Shown here: one piece after another, positions 1-7,436 of the stretch | Numbering within the stretch: the stretch's first letter is position 1 | Layout: every line of letters starts with the position of its first letter | Origin: Acidobacteriota bacterium | GTDB lineage: Bacteria; Acidobacteriota; Thermoanaerobaculia; UBA5066 | Direction of reading: 5' to 3' | Length of the DNA: 36,202 nt | NCBI GenBank assembly: GCA_003152095.1 | Contig: PLZI01000043.1 | Location: 1-36,202, forward strand | The notes under the pieces: model-generated | Told to the model about the DNA's origin: nothing | What the model saw: only the letters and a program-made list of their open reading frames with translations | Database searches by the model: none | Program-made: the position numbers and the translations under genes

Positions 1-768
1 GAGGCCGCGCCCGCGGGGGTCCGGACGGGTCATGTGATGCGCGTCGGAGCCGGAACCGTAGCCCGCGACGCGCGCGAGAATCGCCGCGCCGCGCCGGCGC
101 GCGTGATCCTCCTCCTCGAGAAGAAGGAAACCCGCTCCTTCGCCCAGCGTGAGACCGTCGCGTGCGACATCGAACGGCCGAGCGACCGACGCGCTGAGGG
201 CGCGCAGCGCGTCGAAGCCCGAGAAGACGAAGGGCGTCACGGCGTCGGCTCCGCCCGCGAGGACCTGGACGGCGCGCCCCGCCCGAATCCATTCCGCCGC
301 GAGCCCAACCGCCGCCGCGCCCGACGCGCAGGCAAGGGAGACCGCGCCGACAGGGCCGCGCGCGCCATGCCGTTCGGCGAGATCGCGCGCGAGCGCCCCA
401 GGCTCGCCCCGGGAAAGCCGCTCGGCTCCGCCGACCCGCGACGCAAGCCACTCCGTGAGCGCCCCGTTTCCCGCGAGGGTTGTTCCGACCGCGATGCCCG
501 CTCGATCGCCGCCGAAGAGGGGGCAGGACGCGAGCGCCTCCCGCGCGGCGTCGCGGGCGAAGAGCGTCTCGAGGTCCGCGCCGCCGGCCCCGTCCTCGAG
601 GTCGATCAGGGCCGCCTGCCGTGCGTGAAAGCGTCCCGTGTCGAACCGCGTGACCGGGCGGATCGCCGACCGGCCGGAGAGCGCGCCACTCCAGAACGCG
701 TCCACGCCGCGGCCGAACGCGGTCACGGCGCCCATTCCCGTCACGACGACTTGCGGTGCGTTCCCCAT
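1..768 (-). CDS. beta-ketoacyl-ACP synthase (FabF-like), 3' end outside window
   Basis: Condensing enzyme of the KAS I/II thiolase-fold family, which elongates acyl chains on acyl carrier protein in fatty-acid or polyketide-type synthesis. Only the first 256 codons are in the window; the gene runs off the left edge. Translation from the ATG at 768 opens with the family start VVVTGMGAVT. It contains the nucleophile motif VSLACASGA with Cys147, GGADAVTPF, the RPFDVARDG and GEGAGF segments, and DAHHMTRPDP near the edge. The two catalytic histidines of the family lie beyond the window, so activity cannot be judged. The VSLACASG context is slightly off the usual TACATG. It is divergent from the amidotransferase gene at 841, and the TATAAT of that gene lies just upstream. 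FabF proper or a secondary-metabolite KAS are both possible. Confidence 0.92.
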   Translation of the reverse strand, partial: MGNAPQVVVTGMGAVTAFGRGVDAFWSGALSGRSAIRPVTRFDTGRFHARQAALIDLEDGAGGADLETLFARDAAREALASCPLFGGDRAGIAVGTTLAGNGALTEWLASRVGGAERLSRGEPGALARDLAERHGARGPVGAVSLACASGAAAVGLAAEWIRAGRAVQVLAGGADAVTPFVFSGFDALRALSASVARPFDVARDGLTLGEGAGFLLLEEEDHARRRGAAILARVAGYGSGSDAHHMTRPDPRGRGL

Positions 769-776
769 GTCGTCCC

Positions 777-782
777 TATAAT
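777..782 (+). promoter_or_regulatory. consensus -10 element TATAAT for the C26 amidotransferase
   Basis: Perfect TATAAT 58 bases upstream of the ATG at 841, between two divergent genes. A TTGCGG at 751-756 could be a -35, but the spacer is 20 bases, longer than usual. The -10 is seen directly; the promoter role is inferred. Confidence 0.5.
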
Positions 783-840
783 CGCCCGACGCGCCCCCCG
801 CGCGGCGCCACCCCGTTCGAAGAGCCTTTCTCGACCAATC

Positions 841-1668
841 ATGAAGATCGTCATCGCGTCGGACGCGAAACAGCCGAATGAAATCTACCGCGGCGCCCTG
901 CTCGCGGCGGGTGCCTTGCCCGAAGAGCTCGTCGTCGTGACCCCGGGCGACCCGGACCCCGGCGCGTTCGACGGACTGCTGCTCGCGGGTGGCGCGGACG
1001 TGGATCCGGCGCTTTACGGCGAGGCCCCGGCGACGCCCACCCTCGAGCTCCATTCCGAGCGGGACACGTTGGATTTCGCGCTCTACGCCGCAGCGGAAAA
1101 GCTTCATGCGCCGGTCTTCGGCATCTGCCGCGGGCTCCAGGTGCTGAACGTCGCGCTCGGGGGCACGCTGTGGCAGGACCTGCCTTCCCAGCGGGCGCGC
1201 GGCGTTCCGCACGAGGTCGACGCGAACCCGCATTCCACGAAGGACCGTCGGGCGCACGTCGTGCGCGCCCGGCCGGGCGCCTCCGGTTCGCGCTTTGCCG
1301 CGACGGTCGCCGCCCTCGAAGGTGAGTCCGTGAACTCACGCCACCACCAGGGCGTGAAGGACCTCGCGGCGGGTCTTGTGCCGCTGGCCGCCTCGCCGGA
1401 CGACCTCGTCGAGGCGTTCGAACGGCCCGCCGGCAGCTTCCTGGCCGCTGTGCAGTGGCACCCCGAGAATCTTGTCGCGGAACGGAAGCAAAAGGCTCTG
1501 TTCGAGGCCTTCCTCGAGGCCAGCCGCGCGCGGGCCCGTGGCTCCGCGGGCGGATTCACGCATTTTCGCGACGGAACCTTCGCCTCCAAGCGGGCCTCCG
1601 CCCTCGTTTCTTCTCACGAGCATCCCGGTGCGCCGCCTTCGGCCGGCGGCACCGACCGCCCCCAATGA
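841..1668 (+). CDS. class I glutamine amidotransferase-like peptidase C26 (gamma-glutamyl-GABA hydrolase type)
   Basis: Predicted cytoplasmic gamma-glutamyl hydrolase of the peptidase C26/PuuD family. Such enzymes release an amine or amino acid from gamma-glutamyl conjugates, as in polyamine or GABA breakdown. The 275-residue product has the nucleophile elbow GICRGLQ with Cys96 and the QWHPE motif giving His207 and Glu209, a complete Cys-His-Glu triad. LLLAGGADVDP near residue 50 and NSRHHQG are also typical of the family. About 45 residues after the last conserved helix look like a low-complexity tail. The ATG at 841 is chosen because family homology starts with MKIVIASD; the frame stays open upstream only as antisense of the KAS gene. 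No Shine-Dalgarno is evident. No polyamine genes are nearby, so the substrate is unknown. Confidence 0.9.
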   Translation: MKIVIASDAKQPNEIYRGALLAAGALPEELVVVTPGDPDPGAFDGLLLAGGADVDPALYGEAPATPTLELHSERDTLDFALYAAAEKLHAPVFGICRGLQVLNVALGGTLWQDLPSQRARGVPHEVDANPHSTKDRRAHVVRARPGASGSRFAATVAALEGESVNSRHHQGVKDLAAGLVPLAASPDDLVEAFERPAGSFLAAVQWHPENLVAERKQKALFEAFLEASRARARGSAGGFTHFRDGTFASKRASALVSSHEHPGAPPSAGGTDRPQ

Positions 1669-1679
1669 CAGGAGACTGC

Positions 1680-2621
1680 ATGAACCGATTTTTCTCTTTC
1701 CCGTTCGCCGCCCTCACGCTCGCTCTCGCCGCCATGCCCGCGCACGCGGTCGAAGCGCCGAAGCCGAAGGCACCCGAAATGCCTCCGTTCGAGGTGGCGC
1801 AGCCCTACCCGAACCTCTGGTACGGCCGGTTTGGTAGCGCCACGAACTGCTCGTGGATCGACACGGGCGACGGCGTTCTCGTCATCGACACGGGAGCGAC
1901 CGCAACGGACGCCAAGAACCTCAAGGCCGAGATCGCGAGGACGACGAAGGACAAGCCGATCAAGTGGATCGCGATGACGCACCTCCACGGTGACTCGAAC
2001 AACGGCTTTTCCACGTTCCTTCCGACGGACGCCACGATCTTCGTGAACGCCCGCGCCACGGGCGCCCTCGCGACTTCTTTCGCGCAGGGAAAGACGAAGG
2101 CGCCCACCGTCATCGGCGTCAGCGACCGCATCGCGCTCGTGGCCGGCAATCGGATTCTCGAGATCGGCGTGCCCGCCGGGAACGCCCACACCGCCTTCGA
2201 TCTCTACGTCTTCGACGTCTCGACGCGCACCGTGTTCGTGGGCGATCTCGTGACGCCCGACCGCTGCCCGATGCTCTCGGATCCCGACTGCGACCTCAAA
2301 GGCTGGATCGCCATCCTCGACCGGCTCGACACGCTTGGCGCGCAGGGCCTCGTGCCCACGCGCTGGAATCCCGCGCCGGCGGCGGCGCCCGAGATCGAGA
2401 AGACCCGTCGCTACCTCACGTCGATGCTCGCGTTCCTCATCGAGAAGAAGAAGCAGAACGCCCCAGAAGCCCGTGTCTCGGGAGAGCTGGCCGCTGAGAA
2501 GCTGGCTGACTACTGCCCGCGTGAGCTGGGCGCACTCAACGCGCTTTCGGTCTATCGCCGGCTGATGAGCGACGGGACGACGCGGCCGGGGAGCGCCGCC
2601 GCGAAACCCGCGCCGAAATGA
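1680..2621 (+). CDS. secreted metallo-beta-lactamase-fold protein with altered metal site
   Basis: Secreted or periplasmic protein of the metallo-beta-lactamase hydrolase superfamily, 313 residues. It has an N-terminal signal peptide (about residues 1-23, ending AHA). The fold is recognised from IDTGDGVLVIDTG (61-72), the THLHGD motif (His101, His103, Asp105), GNAHTAFDL (His170) and VFVGDL (Asp189). Two expected metal ligands are missing. The final His of HxHxDH is Ser106, and the late PGHG histidine is replaced by PTRWNP near 226-231. The active site may therefore hold one metal, or the protein may be a non-catalytic relative. AGGAG at 1670-1674 sits well before the ATG. The 3' end overlaps the convergent queF frame by 86 bases. 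Substrate unknown. Confidence 0.85.
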   Translation: MNRFFSFPFAALTLALAAMPAHAVEAPKPKAPEMPPFEVAQPYPNLWYGRFGSATNCSWIDTGDGVLVIDTGATATDAKNLKAEIARTTKDKPIKWIAMTHLHGDSNNGFSTFLPTDATIFVNARATGALATSFAQGKTKAPTVIGVSDRIALVAGNRILEIGVPAGNAHTAFDLYVFDVSTRTVFVGDLVTPDRCPMLSDPDCDLKGWIAILDRLDTLGAQGLVPTRWNPAPAAAPEIEKTRRYLTSMLAFLIEKKKQNAPEARVSGELAAEKLADYCPRELGALNALSVYRRLMSDGTTRPGSAAAKPAPK

Positions 2622-3024
2622 CGCCCGGCGCGCCCTTTTCCGTGTGCGGGAATCGGGCGTCGATCGTCGTCTGGATGCCGCCGCGAGGCGTGAACACGCC
2701 CCGCACCGCCATCCGGCGCGGCGCGAGCGTGCGGACAAGGTCCCCGAGAACGCGGTTCACGACGTTCTCGTTGAAGATGCCGAGGCTCCGGTAGGCGTTC
2801 ACGTATTCCTTCAGCGACTTCAGCTCCACGCATCGCCGGTCGGGAACGTACGTCACGGTCAGCGTGGCGAAGTCCGGGAGGCCCGTCTTCGGGCAGATCG
2901 AGGTGAACTCGGGGATCGTGATGACGACCTCGTAGTCCGAAGGGTACTGCGAGGGCCAGGTCTCGAGCTTCGGCAGCGCATCGCGCACCCCCGAGGCCGC
3001 ATGGCGATCCGTGTAGCGAGGCAT
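2536..3024 (-). CDS. queF: NADPH-dependent 7-cyano-7-deazaguanine reductase QueF
   Basis: Reduces preQ0 to preQ1 in queuosine biosynthesis for tRNA modification; cytoplasmic. It is the short single-domain type, 162 residues. FTSICPKTGLPDF holds the nucleophile Cys44 and Asp51, with the seven-residue spacing of the family. CVELKS (65-70) is the signature substrate-binding loop, followed by a segment matching the usual family order up to RGGIQTTIDA. About 25 Ser/Arg-rich residues after that look like read-on sequence, and this C-terminus overlaps the convergent gene ending at 2621. The ATG at 3024 follows a TATCCT at 3036-3031 by only six bases. No other que gene is in the window. Confidence 0.95.
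   Translation of the reverse strand: MPRYTDRHAASGVRDALPKLETWPSQYPSDYEVVITIPEFTSICPKTGLPDFATLTVTYVPDRRCVELKSLKEYVNAYRSLGIFNENVVNRVLGDLVRTLAPRRMAVRGVFTPRGGIQTTIDARFPHTEKGAPGVISARVSRRRSPAASSRRSSAGDRPKAR
2609..2639 (+). terminator. candidate intrinsic terminator after the metallo-beta-lactamase-fold gene
   Basis: Perfect 7-bp inverted repeat CGCGCCG (2609-2615) / CGGCGCG (2626-2632) with a 10-base loop, then CCC and TTTT. The stop codon is in the loop, and the whole hairpin lies inside the queF 3' end on the other strand. Confidence 0.42.
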
Positions 3025-3030
3025 GCCCCG

Positions 3031-3036
3031 AGGATA
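3031..3036 (-). promoter_or_regulatory. -10-like hexamer TATCCT for queF
   Basis: TATCCT on the minus strand ends six bases before the queF ATG, so a transcript starting about seven bases downstream would have almost no 5' UTR. No clear -35 is seen. Confidence 0.3.
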
Positions 3037-3083
3037 GCGCGCCGGCCTCGGGCGGCACGCTTTGTGCGAAGATCCGTGCTGTC

Positions 3084-3791
3084 ATGGCCTTTACGCAGGA
3101 AAAACGCGCAACCCTCCTCAAAGATATCCGCCAACTCGTCATCATGGCCGCCGTCATCCTGACCGGTCGGTCGGTCCTGGCCGACTGGTACGTCGTGCCG
3201 ACGGGCTCCATGAAGCCCACGATTCTCGAGGGCGACCGCGTCTTCGTCTGGAAGTCCGCCTATCAGTTCCGGATTCCCTTCTCGAGAATCCGCCTCTTCG
3301 AGACCGGCTCGCCGAAGCGGGGCGACGTCGTCGTGATCCGCAACCCGGACGGGGGAAGCGTGCCGTTCGTCAAGCGCCTCGTCGGGCTGCCGGGCGACGT
3401 CATCGAGCTTCGCAACGAGACGCTCTACGTGAACGGAAAGATCCAGCCGGCCGACTTCCTGCCCGAGCAGAAGAGCGACGACGGTGAGCCGATCCTCCTC
3501 GGCACGGAGATCCTCGGCGGGCGTTCGCACCCCGTTCGCGTCCTGCCCGACCGTCCGGCGTTTCGCACCTTCGGCCCGATCACCGTGCCTGACAGCGAGG
3601 TCTTTCTGATGGGCGACAATCGTGACGAGAGCCGCGACGCGCGCTTCTTCGGCACCCGCCCCACCCGGGACCTTCTCGGCCGCGCGGTGGGCGTCATGTG
3701 GAGCTGGAACCAGCAATTCTTCAAGGGCCCGCGCTGGTCGCGCATCGGCCGCCCGTTCATCACGGACGCCCACGGCGCCACGCCGAACTGA
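3084..3791 (+). CDS. lepB: signal peptidase I
   Basis: Membrane-bound serine/lysine protease that removes signal peptides from exported proteins. The 235-residue protein has one N-terminal membrane segment (about 17-34). PTGSMKPT follows with nucleophile Ser42, then KRLVGLPGD with the general-base Lys97, and the GDNRDES box before the C-terminus. All boxes are in S26A order, so it should be active. Between the Lys box and GDNRDES there is an extra loop rich in charged residues. The ATG at 3084 is 59 bases from the divergent queF start. There is no strong Shine-Dalgarno. It sits alone, not next to lepA or rnc as in many bacteria. Confidence 0.95.
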   Translation: MAFTQEKRATLLKDIRQLVIMAAVILTGRSVLADWYVVPTGSMKPTILEGDRVFVWKSAYQFRIPFSRIRLFETGSPKRGDVVVIRNPDGGSVPFVKRLVGLPGDVIELRNETLYVNGKIQPADFLPEQKSDDGEPILLGTEILGGRSHPVRVLPDRPAFRTFGPITVPDSEVFLMGDNRDESRDARFFGTRPTRDLLGRAVGVMWSWNQQFFKGPRWSRIGRPFITDAHGATPN

Positions 3792-3828
3792 CGGGCGGTC
3801 TCCGAGCCGGGCGGAGCGGGAAAAGGCC

Positions 3829-3857
3829 CATCTCCAATGAACCTCCGCAAGGAGATG
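3829..3857 (+). terminator. hairpin downstream of lepB, weak terminator candidate
   Basis: 7-bp perfect inverted repeat CATCTCC (3829-3835) / GGAGATG (3851-3857) with a 15-base loop, followed by AAGCGTTT. The T-run is short, so termination is only a possibility. Confidence 0.25.
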
Positions 3858-3885
3858 AAGCGTTTGCCCCGAACCCGCAAGGGGC

Positions 3886-3914
3886 TTGATCGGGATTCAA
3901 TCTAGACTTAATCT
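3886..3914 (+). promoter_or_regulatory. perR promoter with overlapping palindromic operator
   Basis: TTGATC (3886-3891) and TAATCT (3909-3914) are 17 bases apart, a plausible sigma70 -35/-10 pair. The spacer and -10 carry an imperfect 20-base palindrome (3894-3913) centred on TCTAGA; 16 of 20 positions match their own reverse complement, with outer arms GATT/AATC. Transcription would start about at the regulator's start codon (GTG 3920 or ATG 3923). The AT-rich character and position fit a self-repression site of a Fur/PerR protein. The role is inferred. Confidence 0.55.
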
Positions 3915-3919
3915 ACTTT

Positions 3920-4366
3920 GTGATGGAGACGCGGGCGGAGACAAAGGCCGCGACGAGAGGTGAGCTCTCGGACCGCCTGAGGGAAAGGGGCCTCAGGGTC
4001 ACGCAGCAGCGCGTGGCCGTGCTGGAGTTCCTGCTCGCGACCCCGAAGCACCCGACAGCCGAAGAGGTCGGGGCGGCGGTGAACCGCATCGTGCCGACCG
4101 CATCGCGCGCCTCGGTCTATAACGTGCTCCACTCGCTGAAGGAAAGCGGCCTCATCGACGAGCTGGTTTTTGACGACGCCGTCGCCCGCTACGACGCAAA
4201 CCTCGACCGGCATCACCACTTCATTTGTCGCGCGTGCGGCACCGTCGAGGACGTGCCCTTCGAGACGTTCCAGGAGGCACCGCGCCCGCGCCTTGCGGAG
4301 GGCCACATCGTGGAGGATTACACCGTTACGATGCGCGGGATCTGCCCGGGCTGCGCGAAGGCCTGA
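3920..4366 (+). CDS. perR: Fur-family regulator, PerR-like peroxide sensor
   Basis: Dimeric metal-dependent repressor of the Fur family. It has a winged helix (about 20-90) with SRASVYNVLHSLKE as recognition region. The structural zinc site is Cys103-x2-Cys106 and Cys142-x2-Cys145. Aligning to Bacillus subtilis PerR, the regulatory metal ligands are His44, Asp92, His98, His100 and Asp111. Asp at the last position is the PerR type; Fur normally has Glu there. Peroxide sensing by metal-catalysed histidine oxidation is therefore more likely than iron sensing. The start may be GTG 3920 or ATG 3923; neither has a Shine-Dalgarno. A palindrome overlaps the promoter. No catalase or peroxiredoxin gene is adjacent. 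Confidence 0.9.
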   Translation: MMETRAETKAATRGELSDRLRERGLRVTQQRVAVLEFLLATPKHPTAEEVGAAVNRIVPTASRASVYNVLHSLKESGLIDELVFDDAVARYDANLDRHHHFICRACGTVEDVPFETFQEAPRPRLAEGHIVEDYTVTMRGICPGCAKA

Positions 4367-4389
4367 CCCGCCGCCACCGGGACGACGGA

Positions 4390-4854
4390 ATGGGCCTGGA
4401 GATCGAAAGGAAGTTCCTTGTCACGGGCACCGCGTGGAAAGCGCTCGCGGCGGGAGTTCTCACTCGCCAGGGATATCTCTCGAGCGCCGCGGAGCGGACG
4501 GTCCGCGTGAGGATCGCCGGGGACCGGGGTTTCCTGACGGTCAAGGGCAAGAGCCGCGGCCTGACGCGCGCCGAGTTCGAGTACGCGATTCCGGTCGAGG
4601 ACGCGGCCGCGATGTTCGACGGCCTCTGCGAGAAACCCCTCATCGAGAAGACCCGCTACCGGGTTCCCTTCGGCGCTCATACCTGGGAGGTGGACGAGTT
4701 CCACGGCGCGAACGCCGGGCTCGTCGTGGCCGAGGTGGAGCTCGCGAGCGCCGACGAGGAGCCCGCTCTCCCGCCCTGGGTCGGCCGGGAGGTTTCCCAA
4801 GACGCGCGCTATTTCAACGCGAACCTCGTGAAGAAGCCTTTCACGACCTGGTGA
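4390..4854 (+). CDS. CYTH domain protein, probable inorganic triphosphatase
   Basis: 154-residue single CYTH domain protein (triphosphate tunnel metalloenzyme). It opens with the diagnostic EIERKF at residues 4-9. Alternating charged strands follow (RVRI, FLTVKGK, FEYAI, EKTRYRV, EVDEFHG, VVAEVEL) and build the tunnel that binds triphosphate and divalent metal. Short bacterial members of this kind hydrolyse inorganic triphosphate or have an unknown phosphoryl substrate. The gene starts 23 bases after perR and is probably co-transcribed with it. Its 3' end overlaps the convergent citrate synthase gene by 14 bases. Confidence 0.9.
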   Translation: MGLEIERKFLVTGTAWKALAAGVLTRQGYLSSAAERTVRVRIAGDRGFLTVKGKSRGLTRAEFEYAIPVEDAAAMFDGLCEKPLIEKTRYRVPFGAHTWEVDEFHGANAGLVVAEVELASADEEPALPPWVGREVSQDARYFNANLVKKPFTTW

Positions 4855-6151
4855 GCTCTCGCTTCTCGATCGGCACGTAGCTCCGGCGCGGGGACCCCGT
4901 GAACACTTGCCGTGGCCGCGCGATCTTCTGGTCGGCGTCGGAAAGCAGCTCCTGCCACTGGGCGAGCCAGCCGGCCGTGCGTGGGATCGCGAAGAGCACC
5001 GTGAAGAAGTCGGAATGAAAGCCCAGCGCCTCGTAGATGAGGCCGGAGTAGAAGTCCACGTTCGGGTAGAGTTTCCTCTTCACGAAGTAGTCGTCCTGCA
5101 GCGCGATGCGCTCGAGCTCGAGCGCGATCGCGAGGAGGGGGTTCTTGCCCGTCACCTCGAAGACCTGCTCGGCGAGCTTCTTGATGACGGTCGCGCGCGG
5201 GTCGTAGTTCTTGTAGACGCGGTGGCCGAAGCCCATGAGGCGCTTTTCGCCGGAGCCTTCCTTCACGTCCTTCACGAAGGCCGGGACGTTCTTGATGTCG
5301 CCGAGCTCGTGGAGCATCCTCAGAACGGCCTCGTTCGCGCCGCCGTGAAGCGGCCCGTAGAGCGCCGCGGTCGCGGCCGCGACGGACGAGTACGGGTCGG
5401 TGTGCGCCGAGCCGACCGAGCGCATCGCGTTCGTCGAGCAGTTCTGCTCGTGGTCGGCGTGAAGGATGAAGAGAACATCGAGCGCCCGCTCGAGGACCGG
5501 GTTTACGACGTACCGCGGCTCGGCCATCTTCTTCATCATCGACAGGAAATTGCCGGTGTAGGAGAGTTCGTTGTCCGGGTAGACGTATGGGAAGCCGATG
5601 GAATGCCGGTACACGAAGGCCGCGATCGTGGGCATCTTCGCGATGAGCCGGATGACGTGGTGGTTGCGCGACTTCGCGTCGAAGATCTGCTTGGCGTCCG
5701 GGTAGAACGTCGAGAGCGCCCCGACGGTCGACAGCAGCATGCCCATCGGGTGCGCGTCGTGCCGGAAACCCTCCATGAGCTTCTTGAGGTTCTCGTGGAG
5801 GTACGTGTGGATCGAGACGTGGTGCGTGAACTCCTTCAGCTCGGCGGCCGTCGGCAGCTCGCCCTTCAGCAGGAGCCAGGCGACCTCGAGAAACGTCGAC
5901 TTCTCGGCCAGCTCCTCGATCGGGTAGCCGCGATATTCGAGGATTCCCTTGTCGCCGTCGATGAACGTGATCGCCGACTTGCACGACGCCGTGTTCGTGA
6001 ACGCCGGGTCGTAGGTCATGAGGCCGAAGTCGTTCTCGTCGGTTTTGATTTTGCGCAGGTCGAGGGCCCTGATCGTGCCGCTCTCGACCGGCAGCTCGTA
6101 GGCCTTTCCGGTGCGGTTGTCCGTGATCGTGATCGTGTTCTTTCCGAACAT
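4841..6151 (-). CDS. gltA: citrate synthase (type II)
   Basis: Condenses acetyl-CoA and oxaloacetate to citrate, the entry step of the TCA cycle. The 436-residue protein matches the hexameric type II enzyme in length and order. Catalytic His269 lies in GPLHGG, the oxaloacetate-binding His234 in HADHEQN and His310 in FGHRVYK, and catalytic Asp366 in PNVDFYSG. The N-terminal beta-rich extension with YDPAFTNTASCKSAITFIDG is typical of Gram-negative type II enzymes. The ATG at 6151 has a GGAAG-type Shine-Dalgarno upstream and a minus-strand TAGAAT about 40 bases away. It stands alone. Icd and AceK lie 20 kb away in the same window. Confidence 0.98.
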   Translation of the reverse strand: MFGKNTITITDNRTGKAYELPVESGTIRALDLRKIKTDENDFGLMTYDPAFTNTASCKSAITFIDGDKGILEYRGYPIEELAEKSTFLEVAWLLLKGELPTAAELKEFTHHVSIHTYLHENLKKLMEGFRHDAHPMGMLLSTVGALSTFYPDAKQIFDAKSRNHHVIRLIAKMPTIAAFVYRHSIGFPYVYPDNELSYTGNFLSMMKKMAEPRYVVNPVLERALDVLFILHADHEQNCSTNAMRSVGSAHTDPYSSVAAATAALYGPLHGGANEAVLRMLHELGDIKNVPAFVKDVKEGSGEKRLMGFGHRVYKNYDPRATVIKKLAEQVFEVTGKNPLLAIALELERIALQDDYFVKRKLYPNVDFYSGLIYEALGFHSDFFTVLFAIPRTAGWLAQWQELLSDADQKIARPRQVFTGSPRRSYVPIEKRELTRS

Positions 6152-6190
6152 GGCTTCCCTTCCGTCGCGAGACAGGCGCAGCTCCGCGAG

Positions 6191-6196
6191 ATTCTA
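6191..6196 (-). promoter_or_regulatory. -10-like hexamer TAGAAT for gltA
   Basis: Minus-strand TAGAAT 39 bases upstream of the gltA ATG in the divergent 101-base gap. No good -35 is visible. Confidence 0.35.
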
Positions 6197-6229
6197 GTCC
6201 CGCGCCACATCGGCCGGGCGGCGGCGGCC

Positions 6230-6246
6230 GCAAGCTTGCTTAGAAT
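6230..6246 (+). promoter_or_regulatory. 10-bp palindrome plus TAGAAT -10 for the rhodanese operon
   Basis: Perfect palindrome GCAAGCTTGC (6230-6239) followed one base later by TAGAAT (6241-6246), six bases before the GTG start at 6253. The -10 suggests a leaderless transcript; the palindrome could be an operator. Both roles are inferred. Confidence 0.35.
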
Positions 6247-6252
6247 GGCCCC

Positions 6253-6966
6253 GTGAACCTCCGGCGCCATTTCCTCGAAGCCGCCACGCTCGTTCTGGCC
6301 GCCGTCCTCTGCGCCCTCGTGGCGAACATGCTCGCCTCGCGCGAGCGCAAGCTCGCGCTCGTCGGCAGCTACCCGAATGCGTTGAAGATCAATCCTTCGG
6401 CTTCCCTCTCGAGCTCCGCGGCCGATTCCCCGCCTGCTGGCTCTGGAGCGACGGCTCTGTCCGAAGTTTCTTCGAAGGTGAATGGGGGGGCAGAAAAGCG
6501 GCCTCGCCCAGCCCCTGCGTCCATCCCGGAGGCCACGTCTCCCGCTCAAGGGTCCGAAGCAAAGAATTCCTCTTCCTCCCCCGCCGAACTGCTCAAGCGC
6601 TTCCCGCCCCACAACAAGCCTTTCGTGGAGATCTCGGGCGACGACGTCGCGTGGCTCTTCGCGCGCCGCGTGCTGATCCTGGACGCGCGCCGCACGAAGG
6701 TCTACGAGGAGGGGCATATCGCGGGCGCGCGGAGCATCTCCGTGTGGGAGAGCGATGTGGACACGAAGATGACGGCTCTCGTCAACGAGGCACGCGACGG
6801 CGCGATTCCGGTCGTCCTTTACTGCTCCGGCGGCGACTGCGAGGACTCGCACATGCTCGCCCAGAAGCTCTTCGGTGCGGGCTTCAACAACCTTCTCGTG
6901 TACCGCGACGGCTGGCCCGATTGGCAGAAGCGCGGCGGCAAGAGCGCGGCCGGGCCCGAGTCGTGA
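6253..6966 (+). CDS. membrane-anchored rhodanese-domain protein
   Basis: Predicted sulfurtransferase-type protein of 237 residues. It has an N-terminal membrane anchor (about 8-28), a low-complexity Ser/Ala/Pro linker (about 48-112) and one rhodanese domain (about 122-233) with LILDARR, YEEGHIAGA and the active loop YCSGGDCEDS. Cys191 is the expected persulfide-carrying residue. A second cysteine, Cys196, lies in the same loop and could form a disulfide. The GTG start is chosen because it begins the hydrophobic anchor. There is no Shine-Dalgarno, but a TAGAAT sits six bases upstream. It overlaps the next gene by four bases (GTGA), so the two are translationally coupled. A joint role in periplasmic sulfur or thiol redox work is inferred. 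Confidence 0.85.
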   Translation: MNLRRHFLEAATLVLAAVLCALVANMLASRERKLALVGSYPNALKINPSASLSSSAADSPPAGSGATALSEVSSKVNGGAEKRPRPAPASIPEATSPAQGSEAKNSSSSPAELLKRFPPHNKPFVEISGDDVAWLFARRVLILDARRTKVYEEGHIAGARSISVWESDVDTKMTALVNEARDGAIPVVLYCSGGDCEDSHMLAQKLFGAGFNNLLVYRDGWPDWQKRGGKSAAGPES

Positions 6967-7436
6967 CACCGAAAGAGGCTCTCGCCTCGCCCTGGCTGAC
7001 CGTGCGCGTGCAGATCGCGCTCGGCCTCTTCTTCGTCGTCGCCGCGCTTCCGAAGCTCGTCGACCCGCCGTCCTTCGCGCACATGATCTACAACTACCGG
7101 CTCGTGCCGGGCGCGTTCGTCAACCTCATGGCTCTCGCGATGCCCTGGCTCGAGCTCCTGACGGGCCTCGCCCTCATCCTCGGCATCTGGTCGCGCACGT
7201 CGGCGGCCCTCGTCGGCGCGCTCCTCCTCGTCTTCATCGGGGCGATCTCGGCGAACCTCGCGCGCGGTAACGCGATCGACTGCGGCTGCTTCGACGTGTC
7301 GGCGGCGAACAAGACCGTCGAGGAGCGCCTCACCGACATGCGCTTCGTCATCCTGCGCGACGCCGGGATGCTCCTCATGGTCGCCCAGATTCTGTTCTCG
7401 AAAAGCCGGGCCCCGCTGGCCCACCCGCCCGCCTAG
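6963..7436 (+). CDS. MauE/DoxX-family integral membrane protein
   Basis: 157-residue membrane protein of the MauE/DoxX family, with four hydrophobic segments (about 12-32, 46-76 as two, 80-100, 122-142). The second half has the MauE-type motif AIDCGCFD with two cysteines after the third helix, suggesting a membrane thiol-redox role. MauE and DoxD relatives help disulfide handling or quinone-linked oxidation. The GTG start overlaps the stop of the rhodanese gene, so both form one operon. Pairing rhodanese with a DoxX/MauE protein recurs in bacteria; the exact substrate is unknown. A terminator-like hairpin with TTTT spans its 3' end. Confidence 0.85.
   Translation: MTPKEALASPWLTVRVQIALGLFFVVAALPKLVDPPSFAHMIYNYRLVPGAFVNLMALAMPWLELLTGLALILGIWSRTSAALVGALLLVFIGAISANLARGNAIDCGCFDVSAANKTVEERLTDMRFVILRDAGMLLMVAQILFSKSRAPLAHPPA

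Noticed and set aside
34-840. Long open frame on the plus strand ahead of the C26 amidotransferase gene
   Set aside because: It is the antisense of a clear ketoacyl-ACP synthase. The family N-terminus of the amidotransferase begins at 841.
4980-6010. A plus-strand protein in the citrate synthase region
   Set aside because: The opposite strand encodes a full GltA with all catalytic residues; the plus frame is charge-rich antisense.
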